Assembly: GCA_938017765.1 (NCBI GenBank)
Contig: CALIJH010000004.1
Span: 1-30,559 of the forward strand
Origin: an uncultured Leptotrichia sp.
GTDB taxonomy: Bacteria; Fusobacteriota; Fusobacteriia; Fusobacteriales; Leptotrichiaceae
Reading direction: 5' to 3'
DNA length: 30,559 bases
Every line of letters begins with the position of its first letter. Position 1 is the stretch's first letter. A program made the position numbers and the translations under genes. A model generated the notes under the pieces. It saw nothing but the letters and a program-made list of their open reading frames with translations. It was not told the DNA's origin and made no database searches. Shown one piece after another: positions 23,505-30,559 of this stretch.

Positions 23505-24902
23505 TTATTCTCTTAATAATTCCCTTGCCTTAGCAACCGCTTCATCAATAGTACCTACATATAGAAATGCCTGTTCAGGCAAATCATCATGCAGTCCTTC
23601 AAGAATTTCCTTGAACCCTCTTATAGTTTCCCTCAAAGAAACATATTTTCCTTTCATTCCTGTAAACTGTTCAGCTACCGAAAAAGGTTGCGAGAAAAAT
23701 CTTTGTATTTTTCTGGCTCTGTTTACTATCATCTTATCATCATCAGAAAGTTCATCCATTCCCAATATTGCGATTATGTCCTGTAACTCTTTGTATCTTT
23801 GCAATACTCTCTGAGTTTCCCTCGCAACTTTATAATGTTCATTTCCGACTATTTCAGGCTCCAATATTCTCGAAGTGGAATCCAACGGATCCACAGCGGG
23901 ATAAATCCCAAGAGACGCTATTTGTCTTGATAACACCGTTGTCGCATCCAGATGAGCAAACGTAGTAGCAGGAGCAGGATCTGTCAAGTCATCGGCAGGC
24001 ACATAAACCGCCTGAACGGATGTTATTGACCCCGAGCTTGTGGAAGTAATTCTTTCCTGCAATGTTCCCATTTCAGTAGCAAGGTTAGGCTGATAACCGA
24101 CAGCTGAAGGCATTCTTCCCAGTAATGCCGAAACTTCAGCTCCCGCCTGAGTAAATCTGAATATATTATCTATAAACAGAAGAACATTCTGACCTTCCTT
24201 ATCCCTGAAATATTCTGCCATTGTCAGAGCCGTAAGAGCAACTCTAAGCCTTGCCCCCGGCGGTTCATTCATCTGTCCATATACCAGTGCAGTTTTATTA
24301 ATAACTCCACTTTCTTTCATTTCATTATACAAGTCCCGTCCTTCCCTTGTTCTTTCTCCGACACCTGCAAATACTGAAAGCCCTCCATGTCCTTTGGCAA
24401 TATTATTTATAAGTTCCTGTATTAAAACTGTCTTACCTACACCGGCTCCTCCAAAAAGTCCTATTTTCCCTCCTTTGAGATATGGAGCAAGCAAATCTAC
24501 GACTTTTATCCCTGTTTCGAGGATTTCCGAGTCAGTTCCCTGACTTTCAAAAGACGGAGCCTCCTTATGTATCGAATCTACAGCATCAGGAATTATTTCT
24601 TCTCCGTCATCCACTGTATCTCCCAACACATTGAATATTCTCCCCAAAGTCTTTCTTCCCACAGGCACCTGAATGGGTCTTTCCAAATCAATCACTTCAA
24701 GACCTCTTCTAAGTCCGTCAGTCCCTGACATCGCCACTGCCCTTACAATGTTATTTCCAACATGGGAATGAACTTCGGCAACAATCTTTTTACTATTCTC
24801 AATATTTATTTCCAACGCATTATATATATCCGGTAATTTATCCGGAAATTTTACGTCTACAACCGGTCCTATTACCTGAACCAGTGTTCCCTTATTTTCC
24901 AA
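23505..24902 (-). CDS. atpD: ATP synthase F1 beta subunit (TTG start)
   Basis: Catalytic subunit of F1. The 465 residues show Walker A G-G-A-G-V-G-K-T at 151-158, G-E-R-T-R-E-G near 183-189, L-L-F-I-D-N-I-F-R-F (Walker B), P-S-A-V-G-Y-Q-P and G-M-D-E-L-S-D-D-D. The start codon is TTG (24902-24900) after AGGAGG; the first in-frame ATG is codon 58, deep inside the N-terminal beta-barrel, so TTG must be used. The length and all motifs are normal. It follows atpG by 18 bp. Confidence 0.97.
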   Translation of the reverse strand: MENKGTLVQVIGPVVDVKFPDKLPDIYNALEINIENSKKIVAEVHSHVGNNIVRAVAMSGTDGLRRGLEVIDLERPIQVPVGRKTLGRIFNVLGDTVDDGEEIIPDAVDSIHKEAPSFESQGTDSEILETGIKVVDLLAPYLKGGKIGLFGGAGVGKTVLIQELINNIAKGHGGLSVFAGVGERTREGRDLYNEMKESGVINKTALVYGQMNEPPGARLRVALTALTMAEYFRDKEGQNVLLFIDNIFRFTQAGAEVSALLGRMPSAVGYQPNLATEMGTLQERITSTSSGSITSVQAVYVPADDLTDPAPATTFAHLDATTVLSRQIASLGIYPAVDPLDSTSRILEPEIVGNEHYKVARETQRVLQRYKELQDIIAILGMDELSDDDKMIVNRARKIQRFFSQPFSVAEQFTGMKGKYVSLRETIRGFKEILEGLHDDLPEQAFLYVGTIDEAVAKARELLRE

Positions 24903-24920
24903 GTTATAAACCTCCTTATC

Positions 24921-25781
24921 TTACTTCAAGGCTTCAGAGCCTCCGACAATCTCTGACAGTTCCTGAGTAATTTGTCCCTGTCTTTCCCTGTTATATTGTA
25001 CTGTCAATTTTTTTATCATTTCATCAGCATTATCATTTGCCTGTCTCATCGCAGACATTCTCGCTGAATGCTCACTGGCTGAACTTTCAAGCAATGCCTG
25101 ATATAATTTTATATTGAGAACTTTCGGAATGAACTCTCTTAATACCTGCTCTTCCGACGGCTCAAATATATATTCTTTTGTAGGAAGCCCTTCCTTTTTT
25201 TCTATGGGAAGTATTTTTTCAATCTGAATATTATATTCTATCGCAGAAACAAATTTTGAATATAACAGATATACTTCATCATAAAAATCATTCAGATAAA
25301 ATTCCACTACATCTTCACTTATTTTTTTTGCTTTTTCAAACATAGTTTCAGGAATTAGCTGAATATATTCGCTATCTACCGACACATCTTTATTTTTACA
25401 ATAATCTCTGGCTTTTTTCCCTATTGTTATTATGCTGATATTTTTACCTTCTTTTCGGAAGTCTTTTATCATCTCTTCCATTCTTCTCAACATATTGGAA
25501 TTAAAACTTCCGCAAAGACCTCTGTCAGATGTCATTACTACGATCCCGACTTTTCTGACTTCCTGTTTTCCGTCAAAGATAACGTGTTTCTTTCCTGTCA
25601 GACTGGCAACCAGATTATCAAAAGCTATATCCAAAGTATCCGAATAACTTCTTGATTTCAAAGTCAGTTCCTGAAATTTTTTAAACTTTGTAGATGAAAC
25701 GATATTCATTGCATTTGTAATCTGACTCGTATTTTTTACGCTATCAATTCTTTCTTTTATTTCTTTCATATTTGCAGCCAT
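24921..25781 (-). CDS. atpG: ATP synthase F1 gamma subunit
   Basis: The rotor shaft within the alpha3-beta3 head. 286 residues with the N-terminal coiled-coil helix I-K-E-R-I-D-S-V-K-N-T-S-Q-I-T-N-A-M and M-N-I-V-S-S-T-K-F-K, the T-S-D-R-G-L-C-G-S-F-N motif near 89-99, and a C-terminal helix S-E-H-S-A-R-M-S-A-M-R-Q-A-N-D-N-A that pairs with the first. The ribosome site AGGTGAG precedes the ATG. 15 bp from atpA. Nothing unusual. Confidence 0.96.
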   Translation of the reverse strand: MAANMKEIKERIDSVKNTSQITNAMNIVSSTKFKKFQELTLKSRSYSDTLDIAFDNLVASLTGKKHVIFDGKQEVRKVGIVVMTSDRGLCGSFNSNMLRRMEEMIKDFRKEGKNISIITIGKKARDYCKNKDVSVDSEYIQLIPETMFEKAKKISEDVVEFYLNDFYDEVYLLYSKFVSAIEYNIQIEKILPIEKKEGLPTKEYIFEPSEEQVLREFIPKVLNIKLYQALLESSASEHSARMSAMRQANDNADEMIKKLTVQYNRERQGQITQELSEIVGGSEALK

Positions 25782-25796
25782 ATATCACTCACCTGC

Positions 25797-27302
25797 TTAC
25801 CATATATAGTCCTGTTTATAATCTGCTATATACTCATTCAGCTCTTTTTCAGTTTCTTCGGTCAATTTTTCCTCTTCCTTGATTTTGTTAAGGATTTCAC
25901 TGTTCGTTCTCAAACTTTCAATCAAATCGTGTTCAAAATTAGTTACTTTTTCGGTAGGCACATCATCAAAATGACCTTTAGTAACACAGTAGAAAGATAC
26001 AACTTCTTCTTCAACCCTGTAAGGATTGTACTGTTTCTGTTTCAGCACTTCCATTATTTTAGCCCCTCTGTTTAACTGCTCTCTCGTAGCTTTATCCAAA
26101 TCGGAGCCGAATTGAGCAAAAGCAAGAAGCTCGTTATATTGAGCAAGCTCTATTTTCACTTTGGAAGAAACCTGTTTCATCGCTTTTATCTGGGCACTTC
26201 CTCCAACCCTCGACACTGATATTCCCGGATTTATAGCCGGTCGGAAACCTGAATTAAACAAATCCGTTTCAAGGAATATCTGACCGTCCGTTATGGATAT
26301 AACATTTGTCGGAATATATGCAGATATATCTCCCGCCTTTGTTTCTACAATAGGTAACGCAGTTATGGAGCCTCCGCCAAGTTCATCGCTCAATTTGGCA
26401 GCTCTTTCCAACAGTCTTGAATGCAGATAAAATACATCTCCAGGATATGCTTCCCTTCCCGGCGGTCTTCTAAGCAGTAAGGACATTTCCCTATATGCCA
26501 CAGCATGTTTGGACAAATCATCATATACTATGAGTACGTGTTTTCCCTGTTGCATAAAATATTCAGCCATTGCAACTCCCGCATAAGGTGCCAAATATTG
26601 CAATGGTGCGGCTTCTGAAGCTGTAGCAGCGACTATTGTAGTATAGTCCAAAGCTCCTTCTTCCTGCAACTTTTTATAAATTTGCGCCACTGTTGATCTT
26701 TTCTGACCTATAGCTACATAAATACAGTATACATCGTTACCTTTTTGATTTATTATCGCATCTATCGCTATCGCCGTTTTTCCTGTCTGTCTGTCTCCTA
26801 TTATAAGTTCTCTCTGTCCTTTACCTATAGGTACCATTCCGTCTATAGCTTTTATTCCCGTCTGTAAAGGCTCATTTACGGGTTTTCTGTCGATAATCCC
26901 GTAAGCGGGACTTTCAATATCCATATATTTCTTGGCAGTTATTGAGCCTTTTCCGTCTATCGGCTCTCCCAAAGCATTTACAACTCTTCCGAGTATTTCT
27001 TCTCCTGACGGAACTTGTGCTATTTTGCCTGTACCTTTTACTATTCCGCCTTCTTTTATTCCTCTTATTTCTCCAAAAATTACAGCCCCTATATTATTTT
27101 CTTCTAAATTCAGTGCCATTCCTGTTGCTCCGTTTTCAAATTCGAGCAGCTCTCCAGACATTGCACTGTTTAATCCGTATATTCTCGCTATTCCGTCTCC
27201 TATTTCCAGTACTGTTCCGGTATTGGAAATATCCAGCGTTTTTTTATAATTTTCAATTTCAGTACGAATTATTTTACTTACTTCTTCCGGTTTGATCCTC
27301 AA
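25797..27302 (-). CDS. atpA: ATP synthase F1 alpha subunit (TTG start)
   Basis: Non-catalytic nucleotide-binding subunit of F1. 501 residues; N-terminal R-I-K-P-E-E-V-S-K-I-I, barrel segment V-L-E-I-G-D-G-I-A-R-I-Y-G-L, Walker A G-D-R-Q-T-G-K-T at 169-176, the A-Y-R-E-M-S-L-L-L-R-R-P-P-G-R-E-A-Y-P-G-D-V-F-Y block and S-R-V-G-G-S-A-Q. The initiator is TTG (27302-27300) placed 8 nt after GGAGGT; the next in-frame ATG is codon 48, so no alternative fits. It is preceded by atpH at 19 bp. Both large F1 subunits start with TTG, unlike the other atp genes here. Confidence 0.97.
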   Translation of the reverse strand: MRIKPEEVSKIIRTEIENYKKTLDISNTGTVLEIGDGIARIYGLNSAMSGELLEFENGATGMALNLEENNIGAVIFGEIRGIKEGGIVKGTGKIAQVPSGEEILGRVVNALGEPIDGKGSITAKKYMDIESPAYGIIDRKPVNEPLQTGIKAIDGMVPIGKGQRELIIGDRQTGKTAIAIDAIINQKGNDVYCIYVAIGQKRSTVAQIYKKLQEEGALDYTTIVAATASEAAPLQYLAPYAGVAMAEYFMQQGKHVLIVYDDLSKHAVAYREMSLLLRRPPGREAYPGDVFYLHSRLLERAAKLSDELGGGSITALPIVETKAGDISAYIPTNVISITDGQIFLETDLFNSGFRPAINPGISVSRVGGSAQIKAMKQVSSKVKIELAQYNELLAFAQFGSDLDKATREQLNRGAKIMEVLKQKQYNPYRVEEEVVSFYCVTKGHFDDVPTEKVTNFEHDLIESLRTNSEILNKIKEEEKLTEETEKELNEYIADYKQDYIW

Positions 27303-27321
27303 GAAAAAGCACCTCCAATTT

Positions 27322-27849
27322 TTAAATCGTTTTTTTCAAAGCTTCAATTTGATTTCTTATGGAACCGTCTATAACTTCGTTACGTATTTTGACAATTCCG
27401 CCTCCTATAAGGCTTTCATCAACTTTAACATTCAAAACTACCTTTTTTTTATATTTCTGTTCCAGTTTTTCTGTTAGCTTATGTTTCTGTTCTTCCGAAA
27501 GTTCTTTAGCAAATATTGCAGTTATCGGAAGTTTATCATTTTCTGCATAATAAATTTTCAAAAACTCTTCTTTTATATAAGGAATTAAGGACAATCTTCC
27601 CTTTTTTACTATATAATTTACAATTTTCAATGCATCTTCACTTACAAAATCAAAAGACTTTTTCAAAAATTCTTCTTTCTCCTCCACTGTAGTAACAGGA
27701 TCCATCAAATATTTTCTAAATTCTTCCTCTTCCTCATATTTTTCAAGCATAAGGTTCATTACCTCACGGATTTCTCCGATTTTACCGGAAGATTTTGCTA
27801 TATCGTAAATGGCTGAAGCATATCTTTTTGCAATTCCGCTTTTGTCCAT
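27322..27849 (-). CDS. atpH: ATP synthase delta subunit
   Basis: Peripheral-stalk subunit that joins the F1 crown to the b dimer. 175 residues: an N-terminal six-helix domain beginning I-A-K-R-Y-A-S-A-I-Y-D-I-A and a C-terminal part with V-D-E-S-L-I-G-G-G-I-V-K-I-R-N-E-V-I-D-G-S-I-R-N, the family signature. Four bp separate it from atpF, and its ribosome site TAGGAG lies in the atpF end, so the two are translationally linked. Confidence 0.95.
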   Translation of the reverse strand: MDKSGIAKRYASAIYDIAKSSGKIGEIREVMNLMLEKYEEEEEFRKYLMDPVTTVEEKEEFLKKSFDFVSEDALKIVNYIVKKGRLSLIPYIKEEFLKIYYAENDKLPITAIFAKELSEEQKHKLTEKLEQKYKKKVVLNVKVDESLIGGGIVKIRNEVIDGSIRNQIEALKKTI

Positions 27850-27853
27850 AATA

Positions 27854-28348
27854 CTATTCTCCTACTTCGTTAATAAAATTATCAATTATTTCATCTTCCT
27901 TGCCTTTTATATTTTCTTTTATTATTTTTTCAGCAAGCTCAAGTGCCATTTCTCCTACTTCTTTCTGAAGCTCAAATTTGGCATTTTGTCTCATTTTTTC
28001 TATATCGGCTTCTGCTTTCATCATCATTCTTTCCCTGTTTGCCATAGCAGTAGAGATAATCTGGTCTTTTCTTTCATCAGCCTGTCTTTCGGCTTTAATA
28101 AGGATTTCATTGGCTCTTCTCTTGGATTCTTTTTTCAGTTTTTCAGAAGCTTCTTTTTGCTCCGCAAGCTTTTCCCTTTCCCTATCCACTATTTCCATTT
28201 CAGACAAAGCCAGATGTTTTCTTTCCTCTATCACTTTTTCAATCTTTTTTGCAAAAACTTTCCAAAAAATATACACTAATATTAGAAAATTTATTATTTG
28301 GATAGCCATTGTAAAATCTATATTTATTAAGTTTGATCCTTCTGACAT
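27854..28348 (-). CDS. atpF: ATP synthase Fo b subunit
   Basis: Peripheral stator: 164 residues with one N-terminal membrane helix (I-D-F-T-M-A-I-Q-I-I-N-F-L-I-L-V-Y-I-F-W at about 10-29) followed by a long charged coiled coil rich in E, K and A, ending with K-G-K-E-D-E-I-I-D-N-F-I-N-E. A single b gene is present, so the stator is probably a homodimer. Start preceded by AAGGAG. Confidence 0.94.
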   Translation of the reverse strand: MSEGSNLINIDFTMAIQIINFLILVYIFWKVFAKKIEKVIEERKHLALSEMEIVDREREKLAEQKEASEKLKKESKRRANEILIKAERQADERKDQIISTAMANRERMMMKAEADIEKMRQNAKFELQKEVGEMALELAEKIIKENIKGKEDEIIDNFINEVGE

Positions 28349-28404
28349 TTCTTTCTCCTTAATATTTCCGTATGATTTTTAAATTACTTAAATTATTTAA
28401 AAAA

Positions 28405-28641
28405 CTATCCTTTCAGGAATATTAACAGGAATGATATAACCAATGCGTAAATCCCTGTGGATTCCGTAATTGCAAGTCCTATAATCAATGTTTGCATAAT
28501 ATCCTGTTTTGCCTCCGGCTGTCTTGATACCGCTTCAACTGCATAAGCTGTTGCTATCCCTTGTCCAAGACCTGCTCCTATTCCCCCTACTGCTGCTATT
28601 CCTGCACCTAATAAAGCTGCTGCCTGTACTAATCCTTCCAT
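28405..28641 (-). CDS. atpE: ATP synthase Fo c subunit, Na+-binding type
   Basis: Rotor-ring proteolipid of 78 residues forming two membrane helices joined by the R-Q-P-E-A-K polar loop at 40-45. Ion-binding residues are Q27 in helix 1 and E60-S61-T62 in helix 2 (A-I-T-E-S-T-G-I-Y). The same Gln/Glu/Ser set, 33 residues apart, coordinates Na+ in Ilyobacter tartaricus, so the enzyme is predicted to run on Na+. This is established for the family; here it is inferred from residues. Ribosome site AGGAGGAT. It follows the interrupted atpB by 51 bp. Confidence 0.95.
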   Translation of the reverse strand: MEGLVQAAALLGAGIAAVGGIGAGLGQGIATAYAVEAVSRQPEAKQDIMQTLIIGLAITESTGIYALVISFLLIFLKG

Positions 28642-28692
28642 TTTTTAATCCTCCTAAAAATTTTAATATTTATTTTGTTTATTATTTTATAT

Positions 28693-28887
28693 TCATTCTT
28701 CCTCTGCTTCTTCACCCAGCACTTCACCTACGTAAACAGATGAAAGTACGGTAAATACAAAGGCCTGTATCATTCCAACAAAACCGTCAAAGTATAACTG
28801 TAATATTCCTGCCCAACCTATGGAAAAAGAGAACTGTCCTCTCACAAGGCTGTATAAAAGTCCTACAATTATAAGTCCTGCAAGCAT
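28693..28887 (-). CDS. atpB: ATP synthase subunit a, C-terminal part downstream of in-frame stop
   Basis: Sixty-four codons from ATG 28887 that continue the atpB frame exactly: the upstream stop ends at 28897 and three sense-frame codons (TAC, AGT, AAT) lead into this ATG. It holds the last two membrane helices of subunit a, N-M-L-A-G-L-I-I-V-G and the final helix with the conserved G-M-I-Q-A-F-V-F-T-V-L-S-S-V-Y (glutamine equivalent to E. coli Gln252). Alone it could be made only by reinitiation, since just a weak GAGATAA lies upstream. Both parts otherwise look under normal selection, with no other lesion. Confidence 0.8.
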   Translation of the reverse strand: MLAGLIIVGLLYSLVRGQFSFSIGWAGILQLYFDGFVGMIQAFVFTVLSSVYVGEVLGEEAEEE

Positions 28888-28896
28888 ATTACTGTA

Positions 28897-29562
28897 TTAT
28901 CTCATTGACGTATTTAACGGTTTTGAAATTTCTCCGACTATATTTATCGGAAGCATAAACCACGCGGGTTTCATTAAACTTTTTATATATCCTGTTATTC
29001 CGCCTCTTTTTATAGCTATTGACACAAACAGAACTACTACTATCATTGATAAGCCTATCGTTGTATTAGGATCGGCTGTAGGCGTCCTGAAAAAAGGCTT
29101 AACGTAAAAATCTCCATTTTTCCCTTTGGAAACTGTTATTATAAAAGGAAACAGAAATAAACTCAAATTGGAAAAAAGTATAAAAGCAAATAATGCCGAA
29201 AAAAACGGTATAAATTTTTTCTTATACTTACCGAATGTGGATAAAAACATATTTTCTATAAAATGATAATATTCTTCAAGAATAATCTGTAATTTCCCCG
29301 GATTCGCCACACTCAGTTTAGCTGTTCCTCTCTTTACTATTAATGCAAGTAAAGCCATAATTACCCAAGTGTTTAACACTGTCTGACTGATAGAAAATTT
29401 CATACTCCCTATAACAAAATTGTAATATGTCGGTGCTTCTATTAAACTTTCAGGCATTACAAATCTTACAGGCAGGAAAGTCGAAATTAATGATAATACT
29501 AAATTAACGACAACTGTCAATCCTAACAGCAGTAGTGCAAAAAACGTTACTTTTTTAAGCAT
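28897..29562 (-). CDS. atpB: ATP synthase subunit a, N-terminal part ending at in-frame TAA
   Basis: Subunit a carries ions past the c ring. The frame opens at 29601, but AGGAGGT at 29573-29567 fits the ATG at 29562 (M-L-K-K-V), giving 221 codons before the stop. Membrane helices are visible from about residue 5 on. The end is P-I-N-I-V-G-E-I-S-K-P-L-N-T-S-M-R, and then TAA where relatives have L-F-G-N. The last residue therefore equals E. coli Arg210, the essential ion-channel arginine. The frame does not shift: R-stop-Y-S-N-M-L-A-G against the usual R-L-F-G-N-M-x-A-G. Three base differences in nine would be the minimum from TTA-TTC-GGT. It may be a pseudogene, split subunit, readthrough product or base-call error. 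Confidence 0.8.
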   Translation of the reverse strand: MLKKVTFFALLLLGLTVVVNLVLSLISTFLPVRFVMPESLIEAPTYYNFVIGSMKFSISQTVLNTWVIMALLALIVKRGTAKLSVANPGKLQIILEEYYHFIENMFLSTFGKYKKKFIPFFSALFAFILFSNLSLFLFPFIITVSKGKNGDFYVKPFFRTPTADPNTTIGLSMIVVVLFVSIAIKRGGITGYIKSLMKPAWFMLPINIVGEISKPLNTSMR

Positions 29563-29651
29563 CTTTACCTCCTGTTCTTTATAAAATCTGTTTATAAACA
29601 TCTTATAGATATTTACTGAATTCTAATCTAAATCTTATTATACTCCAATCA

Positions 29652-30050
29652 TTATGATTTTGCAAACTTTAATATTATATTATTTATAAATAATGAAACT
29701 TTAAAATTTAGAAACCCTACTGCTGTCGCTATAATATTTCTCGTAGTATAGCTATCAAAATATTTTTGACTTATAAATCTGACAAAATACATTCCTGCAC
29801 AATAAATAATAATTTTTTTCAAAAATTCAAACATTCCTCTAAATTTATCGTGATTACCTTCATATACGGCTTTGTATGCTCCGATTATTGTCAAATAAGT
29901 ATTTATCATCGAAATCAGAGAACCTGTAAAAAAACCGAGATAAAGTTCAGGTTTTTTCAGAAAAATACCTAAAATAAGCGACATTACAGTTAAACTTATT
30001 GAAGTTATATAATTTTTTTTTATTAATTCAGGTAAATTTTTAAACATCAT
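29652..30050 (-). CDS. atpI: ATP synthase subunit I (AtpI-like)
   Basis: A 132-residue membrane protein with about four hydrophobic helices (I-S-L-T-V-M-S-L-I-L-G-I-F; Y-L-G-F-F-T-G-S-L-I-S-M-I-N-T-Y; F-L-K-K-I-I-I-Y-C-A-G-M-Y; and a C-terminal A-V-G-F-L-N-F-K-V-S-L-F). The size, topology, G-x-x-x-G-S motif and place just before atpB match the ATP synthase I family, thought to help assemble the c ring and, in Na+/Mg2+ settings, cation supply. Ribosome site AGAGGAG. Start could be either of two adjacent ATG codons (30050 or 30047). Confidence 0.8.
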   Translation of the reverse strand: MMFKNLPELIKKNYITSISLTVMSLILGIFLKKPELYLGFFTGSLISMINTYLTIIGAYKAVYEGNHDKFRGMFEFLKKIIIYCAGMYFVRFISQKYFDSYTTRNIIATAVGFLNFKVSLFINNIILKFAKS

Positions 30051-30241
30051 TACTATTACTCCTCTTTTGTATTTTGCTCATAAATCTTGACTTCTTCGTA
30101 AATTTTTAAAAATTGTTGCTATTATTCCATTATTTTTTCTCTTAAATTTTTTTTAAATTCATTTAAAAGCTGAATGTTCAAGTATATAATCAAGTGTGAT
30201 AATACAATATTACCATATTATATTATCATATTTCTGAAATA
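30051..30241. other. Gap between the AtpZ-like gene and atpI with a hairpin-capable repeat
   Basis: A 191-bp AT-rich gap within the atp locus, unusually long for this operon. It contains the inverted repeat TGATAATA (30198-30205) / TATTATCA (30222-30229) with a 16-nt loop, not followed by a T run on the minus strand. An internal promoter or processing site is possible; no gene is supported. Confidence 0.35.
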
Positions 30242-30532
30242 TTACTTAATATCCATTACCTGTCTTATCAACGTCCAGTATCCCGCAAAAGCACCTATTA
30301 CAAGCAGTATCACAAGGACAATAGGCTGCTGAGCTTTAAAGACAAATTTTTCGAGCAGCATATACACTCCTAACATCAATAATACAGGACCTGCCAGAGT
30401 ATAAACCATATTAGTTGCTATAAGAAAATATTTTAATAACATTCTGTCTTTCTTCTTTTTCAAATCTTTTTCCCTATTATGTCTGCCAAGTTTTTTTTCC
30501 AGCTCATAAATTTTTTTTTCCCTGTCAGTCAT
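30242..30532 (-). CDS. AtpZ/AtpI-family small membrane protein
   Basis: A 96-residue protein with a charged N-terminal helix (E-K-K-I-Y-E-L-E-K-K-L-G-R-H, lysine-rich to residue 30) and two membrane segments: Y-F-L-I-A-T-N-M-V-Y-T-L-A-G-P-V-L-L-M near 35-57 and V-L-V-I-L-L-V-I-G-A-F-A-G-Y near 73-86. The A-G-P-V-L-L-M-L-G-V-Y turn resembles AtpZ proteins (also called AtpR-like), found at the head of atp operons in many low-GC bacteria. It begins the visible locus; an AAAGGA ribosome site lies 6 nt before the ATG, and the promoter is beyond the window edge. Confidence 0.75.
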   Translation of the reverse strand: MTDREKKIYELEKKLGRHNREKDLKKKKDRMLLKYFLIATNMVYTLAGPVLLMLGVYMLLEKFVFKAQQPIVLVILLVIGAFAGYWTLIRQVMDIK

Positions 30533-30559
30533 TTTTTCCTTTAATTTTTCCTCTTTTTC

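Noticed and set aside
27809..28279. 156-codon plus-strand open frame opposite atpF/atpH
   Set aside because: Phenylalanine-rich antisense shadow of the lysine/glutamate-rich coiled coil of subunit b.
28885..28900. A frameshift as the cause of the split atpB
   Set aside because: The stop codon and the downstream ATG are 12 bases apart in the same frame, and both sides read correctly without any insertion or deletion; it is a nonsense codon.
30100..30215. Short TTG-started frame of about 30 codons on the minus strand between the AtpZ-like gene and atpI
   Set aside because: No ribosome site, biased AT-rich composition and no recognisable product.

Overview
This window looks like a chromosomal stretch from a low-GC, Gram-negative-type anaerobe, most likely a member of the Fusobacteriota (Leptotrichia-like). 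Support: very AT-rich DNA, KdsA (a LPS Kdo-synthesis enzyme), Lgt, the acetylated DAP pathway (DapB/DapH), an NAD-type glutamate dehydrogenase, and an F-type ATP synthase whose c subunit carries the Na+-binding residues known from Ilyobacter/Propionigenium. The taxon is inferred from content; there is no rRNA here.

Layout. 1-4333 (minus strand): the 5' 268 codons of lgt (runs off the left edge), a class V aminotransferase, NADP-dependent non-phosphorylating GAPDH (gapN) and kdsA. 4334-4655: divergent promoter region. 4656-6343 (plus): glutamate dehydrogenase, a decayed copy of its own 3' end, and a YciI-like protein. 6344-6558: convergent hairpin-rich gap. 6559-14041 (minus): five tightly packed genes, read from 14041 leftward: a fused FdrA-YlbE protein, a DUF2877 (YlbF/AllH-like) protein, an MFS transporter, AllD-type ureidoglycolate dehydrogenase and a divergent DAACS-family transporter. 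A GntR/FCD regulator (14294-14956, plus) is divergent from them. 14957-15316: promoter-like and palindromic elements and a bidirectional terminator. 15317-18547 (minus): recA-recX-plsC-rdgB. 18751-21502 (minus): periplasmic TPR protein, dapH, dapB. 21808-23025 (minus): DUF4912 protein. 23096-30532 (minus): the complete ATP synthase locus in the order atpZ-like, atpI, atpB, atpE, atpF, atpH, atpA, atpG, atpD, atpC.

How the genes fit together. The accessory part is the 6.5-14.9 kb block. AllD oxidises ureidoglycolate to oxalurate, and the FdrA/YlbE/YlbF set is associated in E. coli with the carbamoyl transfer that splits oxalurate to oxamate and carbamoyl phosphate. Here those steps come with two transporters and a local regulator, but with no allantoinase, allantoate hydrolase or carbamate kinase in the window. 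That suggests a short ureide-scavenging pathway fed from outside, or one completed elsewhere in the genome. FdrA and YlbE are one continuous 999-residue protein.

The most striking observation is in the core genes: atpB (subunit a) contains an in-frame TAA immediately after the conserved arginine of the R-L-F-G-N motif, with no frameshift, so subunit a is either broken, split in two, or made by readthrough, unless the base calls are wrong. No tRNA, rRNA, CRISPR array, transposase or phage gene was seen.
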